From positions 1-18,573 of the forward strand of contig PNNM01000013.1 in assembly GCA_013824215.1 (NCBI GenBank): a stretch of 18,573 nt of DNA, written 5' to 3'. Source of the DNA: Coriobacteriaceae bacterium. Its GTDB lineage: Bacteria > Actinomycetota > Coriobacteriia > Anaerosomatales > D1FN1-002. Positions 14,878 through 18,573 of this stretch are shown here, piece after piece. The position numbers were made by a program, and so were the translations under genes. Position 1 is the first letter of the stretch, and each line of letters opens with the position of its first letter. The notes below the pieces were generated by a model. The model was not told the origin of the DNA. It searched no databases and was given only the letters and a program-made list of their open reading frames with translations.

Positions 14878-16200
14878 GTGGACGAAGCCCTCTTCCGCGA
14901 GGCAGAGAAGTCGTACGCCGCCGGGGACTACCGGGCGGCTGCCAAGACCTTCCTCGCCGCGGCCGGGCGGCGCGCCGAGGGTAGTGGTCCCGCCTACCAT
15001 CAGGCAGGGAATGCGCTGATGAAGCTGAGGCGGGAGCACGACGCCGTCACGGTCTACGGCCACGCGATGAAGGACGAGACCTACGAGCGCCGGGGCGCGG
15101 TGCTGGCCAATCTCGGCCGGGCGCAGACGGCGACGGCCTCCTACCACGAGGCGGTGGAGACCTACAAGCGCGCGCTCGAGGAGCCCGACTACACGACGCC
15201 GTACAAGGCGCTGCAGGGCATGGCCGCGGCGCTTTGGCAGATGGAGCGCTTCGAGGACGCGGCCAAGGCCTACCGGAAAGCGGCGCTCGAGTCGGACAAC
15301 CCCGATCCGGGCAAGGCGCTGAACAACCTCGGCCAGTGTTTCATGAAGATCGGACGCCCCGCCGACGCGGTGGAGGCCTACCGCGCGGCGCTCGGCGTGG
15401 ACGACTACGCCGGCAAGGGCAAGGCGACCTCGAACCTGGGGATGGCGTACGCGGCGGTCGGGCAACCGGACGAGGCGTGCCGTGCGTTCGAGAAGGCCGT
15501 GCACCTGCATGGGCACGCGCTGCCCCCGGAGGCGGCCGCGTCGTTCGAGCAGTGTCGCGACACCGTGATGGCCGATTCGCCGGACCGGGAGACGATCGAG
15601 GGCTGGTCGACCGGTGACATGCCCGCTGTCGGCATGATGCAGGGGGCGGAGACGGCAAGCTCGGAGGAGAAGCCCGCGCAAGATGCCGCTGGTGTGCCGT
15701 TCGGCGATGCGGAGACCGAGTTCTTCACCTTGAGCGAGGCCGAGATGAAGGAGCGCGACCGCGCGTCGAGGCGGGTCGAGAAGCAGCAGCGCCGCAGCGA
15801 ACGCAACCCGTGGGTGATCGTCGGGACGGTGGCGGGCGCCATCGTCGCGCTGGCTGTGGTGATCGGGGCGCTCTACTACTTCGGCATCGGCTGGCCGACG
15901 CAGCGCCAAGCGGTGACCGGGATGATGGACGGCTACGCCGCGGGAGAGGGTGTGGAACCCTACTGGGTGGCCGTCCCGCAAGCGGACATCGACAAGGAGA
16001 TGTCCAAGATCACGCCGAGTTTCGCTGGCTACGAGATGGACGGGGTGGAGCGCACTCCGATGACCTCGAAGGTGGACCTCACCGTCACGCCGGCCAAGGG
16101 CGCGCCGATGCACTACAAGGTGACGCTGGCGCGCGAGGGTGTGGGCTGGAAGGTCACCGGGATAGAGAACGACTGGGCTTCGACCGGCGGGACGCCGTAG
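14878..16200 (+). CDS. TPR-repeat membrane protein
   Basis: 440 residues. Residues ~2-210 hold about six regular tetratricopeptide repeats of 36-39 residues, each with the A-x-x-A-Y/F-x-x-A pattern; these bind partner proteins. A charged linker (~285-308, rich in R, E and K) leads to one membrane helix from about W312 to W337, and the C-terminal ~100 residues form a separate domain of predicted beta character. With no signal peptide and a basic stretch before the helix, the TPR part should be cytoplasmic and the C-terminal domain outside. The C-terminal domain may resemble DUF4878/NTF2-like lipoprotein domains (weak inference). GTG 14878 is only moderately supported: GAGGAG lies 15 bases upstream, but the first repeat begins right at this start. 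No specific function is recognised. Confidence 0.78.
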   Translation: MDEALFREAEKSYAAGDYRAAAKTFLAAAGRRAEGSGPAYHQAGNALMKLRREHDAVTVYGHAMKDETYERRGAVLANLGRAQTATASYHEAVETYKRALEEPDYTTPYKALQGMAAALWQMERFEDAAKAYRKAALESDNPDPGKALNNLGQCFMKIGRPADAVEAYRAALGVDDYAGKGKATSNLGMAYAAVGQPDEACRAFEKAVHLHGHALPPEAAASFEQCRDTVMADSPDRETIEGWSTGDMPAVGMMQGAETASSEEKPAQDAAGVPFGDAETEFFTLSEAEMKERDRASRRVEKQQRRSERNPWVIVGTVAGAIVALAVVIGALYYFGIGWPTQRQAVTGMMDGYAAGEGVEPYWVAVPQADIDKEMSKITPSFAGYEMDGVERTPMTSKVDLTVTPAKGAPMHYKVTLAREGVGWKVTGIENDWASTGGTP

Positions 16201-16241
16201 GGGGCCTTCAGGGATCGCGGGAACGAGCCGAGAGGACGAAC

Positions 16242-16646
16242 GTGGAGCAGAGGACCTACGTGATGATCAAGCCGGACGGCGTCGCGCGCGGGCTCGTCGG
16301 CCGGATAGTGGGCCGGATCGAGGACGTCGGGCTCGCCGTCGAGCGGATGGAGCTGACGTCATTGACGCGCGAGCAGGCGGCCGCGAACTACGCCGAGCAC
16401 GAGGGCAAGCCGTTCTACGAGGACCTCGTCGGCTACGTGACCTCGGGTCCCGTGGTCAAGATGGTGGTCGCGGGCGAGGAGGCGGTGGGCATCGTGCGCA
16501 AGCTGATGGGCGCCACCGATCCCCGGGACGCGGCTCCCGGGACCATCCGCGGCGACTTCGGTCTGTCGCTGGACGCCAACATCGTGCACGGCTCGGACTC
16601 GCCCGCGAGCGCGGAACGCGAGATAGCGATCTTCTTCGGGGCGTAG
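16242..16646 (+). CDS. ndk: Nucleoside diphosphate kinase
   Basis: 134 residues, a normal length. It starts VEQRTYVMIKPDGV with the conserved Lys10, and has the phosphorylated active-site histidine H116 in NIVHGSDSPASAEREI. GTIRGDFG (100-107) is the conserved nucleotide-binding stretch. The enzyme passes the gamma phosphate of ATP through a phospho-His to other nucleoside diphosphates, keeping NTP and dNTP pools balanced in the cytoplasm. GTG 16242 has GAGAGG 6 bases upstream. It lies 41 bases after the TPR gene and is probably the last gene of that transcript. Confidence 0.97.
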   Translation: MEQRTYVMIKPDGVARGLVGRIVGRIEDVGLAVERMELTSLTREQAAANYAEHEGKPFYEDLVGYVTSGPVVKMVVAGEEAVGIVRKLMGATDPRDAAPGTIRGDFGLSLDANIVHGSDSPASAEREIAIFFGA

Positions 16647-16750
16647 AGGAACGATACGCCGGCCGGGGGATTCTCCGTCTGGTGCGCGCGTACGACCCCT
16701 GCGTGTCCTGCTCCGTGCACTAGCCGAGATAGTCATCACTTTGCAGGAAG

Positions 16751-16768
16751 TCGGCGCGTCCGCGCCGA
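16751..16768 (+). promoter_or_regulatory. GC hairpin in the rnfC leader
   Basis: TCGGCGCG-TC-CGCGCCGA is a perfect inverted repeat about 35 bases before the rnfC start. It may terminate ndk transcription or structure the rnf leader. The rest of 16647-16775 shows no riboswitch that I recognise. Confidence 0.35.
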
Positions 16769-16775
16769 ATCCTAG

Positions 16776-16794
16776 TCGTCAAACCCGTTGACGA
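16776..16794. promoter_or_regulatory. Palindrome touching the rnfC ribosome-binding site
   Basis: A 7-bp inverted repeat TCGTCAA-N5-TTGACGA ends at the first two bases of the GAGGAG Shine-Dalgarno (16793-16798). It could be an operator or an mRNA hairpin limiting translation of rnfC. Confidence 0.4.
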
Positions 16795-16802
16795 GGAGCG
16801 CG

Positions 16803-18101
16803 GTGGTCAAGGCGGGGTTCAGGGGTGGGGTGCATCCGGATGATCGGAAGTCCGCCACGGCGGGCCTCCCGGTCACCCGTGCGGGCGTCCCGGACCGGAT
16901 CGTCATCCCTATGTCGCAGCACCTCGGCGCTCCGTGCGAGCCCAGCGTCGCCGTCGGCGACCGGGTGGAGCGGGGCCGGATCGTCGGCGACATCCGCGCC
17001 ATGGTGAGCGCCCCCGTGCACAGCCCGGTGAACGGCACGGTGACCGCGATCGTCGATGTCCTGCTCGCGGGAGGCACGCGGTCCGCCGCGGTCGAGATCG
17101 AGCCGGACGCTGAGCAGGACTTCGAGAGCTGGCTGCCGGTCACCGAGACCGAGACGATGGAGCTCGCGTGCGCGGCCGGCCTCGTCGGCATGGGCGGCGC
17201 GGCGTTCCCCACCCGGGTGAAGCTGCGTCCGCCCGCGGACATGCCCATCTCATGCGTCATCCTGAACGGCTGCGAGTGCGAGCCGTTCCTCACCTGCGAC
17301 CACCGCGTGATGCTCGAGAAGGCCGAGGCCGTGGTCGGCGGGGGCCGCAAGATCGCCGAGATCGTCGGCGCCAAGCGCGTCGTGATCGGTGTGGAGGACA
17401 ACAAGCCCGACGCGATCGCCGCCCTGCGCGAGCATGCCGGCGGTGACGTCGAGGTGCTCGCGCTGGCCACCCGTTACCCGCAAGGGGCCGAGAAGCAGCT
17501 CATCCTGGCGGCGCTCGGCAAGGAGGTGCCGCACGGCAAACTGCCCGCGGCGACCGGCGCGCTCGTCCACAACGTGGGCACCGCCGCCGCGCTGTGGGAG
17601 GCGTATCAGCTCAAGAAGCCGCTCATGGAGCGTGTGGTCACGGTCTCCGGTGCGGTGGCCAGGCCCGGCAACTATCTGACGCTCGTGGGCACGCCGATCT
17701 CGGCGCTGCTCGAGACGGCCGGGGGCGTGACCGAGGAGCAGGTGCGCGTGATCGCGGGCGGCCCTATGACCGGCGCGGCGCTCGGATCGCTGGACGTGCC
17801 CGTGGTCAAGGGCACTTCCGGCGTCGTCGTGCTGCGGATGTCGGAGAGCGCGCCGGCGGTCGACGGCGACCAGCCGTGCATCCGCTGCGGCCGCTGCCGC
17901 GACGCGTGCCCGATGTACCTCCTTCCGTACGAGCTCGGTACCCAGGCGAACGTGCGCCTGTGGGACGGGTGCGAGCGCCTGCACGCGCTCGACTGCATCG
18001 AATGCGGGTGCTGCGCGTACGCATGCCCCACGCGCCGCCCGCTCGTCCAGCTCATCCGCGGCAGCAAGGCCGCGCTCATGGCGAGGGGGGCCAAGCTGTG
18101 A
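16803..18101 (+). CDS. rnfC: Rnf complex subunit RnfC (ferredoxin:NAD+ oxidoreductase)
   Basis: 432 residues, typical of the short anaerobe-type RnfC. It contains the N-terminal barrel-sandwich region (FRGGVHPDDRKSAT...), the Gly-rich flavin/NADH-binding motif GLVGMGGAAFPTRVK (126-140), NGCECEPFLTCDHR (155-168), a SLBB-like domain (~275-345), and two [4Fe-4S] motifs C359-x2-C362-x2-C365-x3-C369-P and C398-x2-C401-x2-C404-x3-C408-P. RnfC is the NADH-side peripheral subunit of the membrane complex that couples ferredoxin oxidation with NAD+ reduction to Na+ or H+ export. GTG 16803 is preferred for GAGGAG 4 bases upstream and the usual start sequence; TTG 16788 is the alternative. Its stop overlaps the rnfD start (GTGA). 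Confidence 0.94.
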   Translation: MVKAGFRGGVHPDDRKSATAGLPVTRAGVPDRIVIPMSQHLGAPCEPSVAVGDRVERGRIVGDIRAMVSAPVHSPVNGTVTAIVDVLLAGGTRSAAVEIEPDAEQDFESWLPVTETETMELACAAGLVGMGGAAFPTRVKLRPPADMPISCVILNGCECEPFLTCDHRVMLEKAEAVVGGGRKIAEIVGAKRVVIGVEDNKPDAIAALREHAGGDVEVLALATRYPQGAEKQLILAALGKEVPHGKLPAATGALVHNVGTAAALWEAYQLKKPLMERVVTVSGAVARPGNYLTLVGTPISALLETAGGVTEEQVRVIAGGPMTGAALGSLDVPVVKGTSGVVVLRMSESAPAVDGDQPCIRCGRCRDACPMYLLPYELGTQANVRLWDGCERLHALDCIECGCCAYACPTRRPLVQLIRGSKAALMARGAKL

Positions 18102-18573
18102 GCGACGAGCGGAGCTTGCGCCTGCACGTCGCCGCGCCGCCGCACATCGGCGCGCCCGAGAGCGCGACCCACATCATGCTCTGGGTGATCGCGGCACTGA
18201 CACCCTCGGCGCTCTGGGCGATCTGGAACATGAAGATGGTCGCCGTGGTGCTGTTCGCGGCCTCCATCATCAGCTGCGTGGGCACCGAGTGGGTCTGGAA
18301 CGCGGCCCTCAAGCGCAAGCAGACGATCGGCGACATGAGCGCGCTGCTCACCGGGATGCTGCTGGCGATGACACTACCGCCGCATACGCCATGGTGGATC
18401 GCGGCCGCAGGCGGCATCGTGGCCATCGCGCTGGCGAAGATGCTCTTCGGCGGGCTCGGCTGGAACCTGTTCAACCCCGCGCTCGTCGGCCGTTCCGTGG
18501 CGCTGCTCTCATGGCTCGGCGTCATGGCGCAGGTCAAGCCGTTCGCGGGCGGCTGGCACGAAGCACTCTCCTT
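18098..18573 (+). CDS. rnfD: Rnf complex subunit RnfD, 3' partial
   Basis: The first 158 residues are present and the gene runs off the right edge. It starts at GTG 18098, overlapping the rnfC stop by four bases, with the C-rnfD order usual for rnf operons. After an N-terminal segment (residues ~10-20, APPHIGAPES) come membrane helices. IGDMSALLTGMLLAMTLPP and the later K-MLFGGLGWNLFNPALVGRS match the conserved RnfD/NqrB pattern. The covalent FMN-binding Thr motif would lie beyond the window and cannot be checked. RnfD is a membrane flavoprotein that carries electrons across the complex. Confidence 0.93.
   Translation, partial: MSDERSLRLHVAAPPHIGAPESATHIMLWVIAALTPSALWAIWNMKMVAVVLFAASIISCVGTEWVWNAALKRKQTIGDMSALLTGMLLAMTLPPHTPWWIAAAGGIVAIALAKMLFGGLGWNLFNPALVGRSVALLSWLGVMAQVKPFAGGWHEALS

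Noticed and set aside
16647..16775. A riboswitch (FMN, cobalamin or other) upstream of rnfC
   Set aside because: No conserved riboswitch core was recognised; only GC-rich short hairpins are visible.

Overview
This is a gene-dense, high-GC window with many GTG starts and one TTG start. It looks like one stretch of the chromosome of an anaerobic, Gram-positive-type bacterium. The best guess is an Actinomycetota lineage near Coriobacteriia/OPB41; this is inferred from base composition and gene content, not from any search. Signs of anaerobic energy metabolism are a heterodisulfide-reductase-like CCG-domain protein, a 2[4Fe-4S] ferredoxin and the start of an Rnf (ferredoxin:NAD+ oxidoreductase) operon. 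I see no insertion sequence, CRISPR array, phage gene or origin.

Layout. 1-1334: 3' part of an HdrB/HdrD-like iron-sulfur protein with a striking Met-rich tail. 1513-2208: a Crp/Fnr-type regulator with a CRP-like palindrome upstream and a terminator plus two further CRP-like palindromes downstream, in front of a small secreted protein (2352-2708). 2782-3012: a small cytochrome-b5-like protein, convergent with and overlapping the stop of an RlmD-type 23S rRNA methyltransferase (complement 3009-4310). 4501-6213: a PilT retraction ATPase with a receiver domain fused to its N-terminus. 6297-9726: a compact four-gene block made of an OsmC-family protein, a GT2 glycosyltransferase, a BshB1-like PIG-L deacetylase and a BshC-like protein. 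9849-10022: ferredoxin. Complement 10100-11760: a lipid kinase and a PlsY-type acyltransferase (phospholipid synthesis). 11845-11920: tRNA-Arg(CCG), followed by a strong hairpin. Complement 11999-14062: an EF-G-like GTPase. 14236-16646: a lipoprotein cyclophilin, a TPR membrane protein and nucleoside diphosphate kinase in a row. 16803-18573: rnfC and the 5' part of rnfD.

How the parts may work together. Rnf, the ferredoxin and the Hdr-like protein fit a redox economy based on low-potential ferredoxin. The deacetylase/BshC-like/OsmC neighbourhood suggests synthesis and use of a low-molecular-weight thiol or a related amino-sugar conjugate, but the glycosyltransferase is not of the BshA (GT4) type. 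The pathway is therefore unclear, and this block is the best candidate for an undescribed system here. The Crp-like regulator has recognition-helix residues that match the TGTGA/TCACA-type palindromes around its own gene, which suggests autoregulation and control of the downstream secreted protein.
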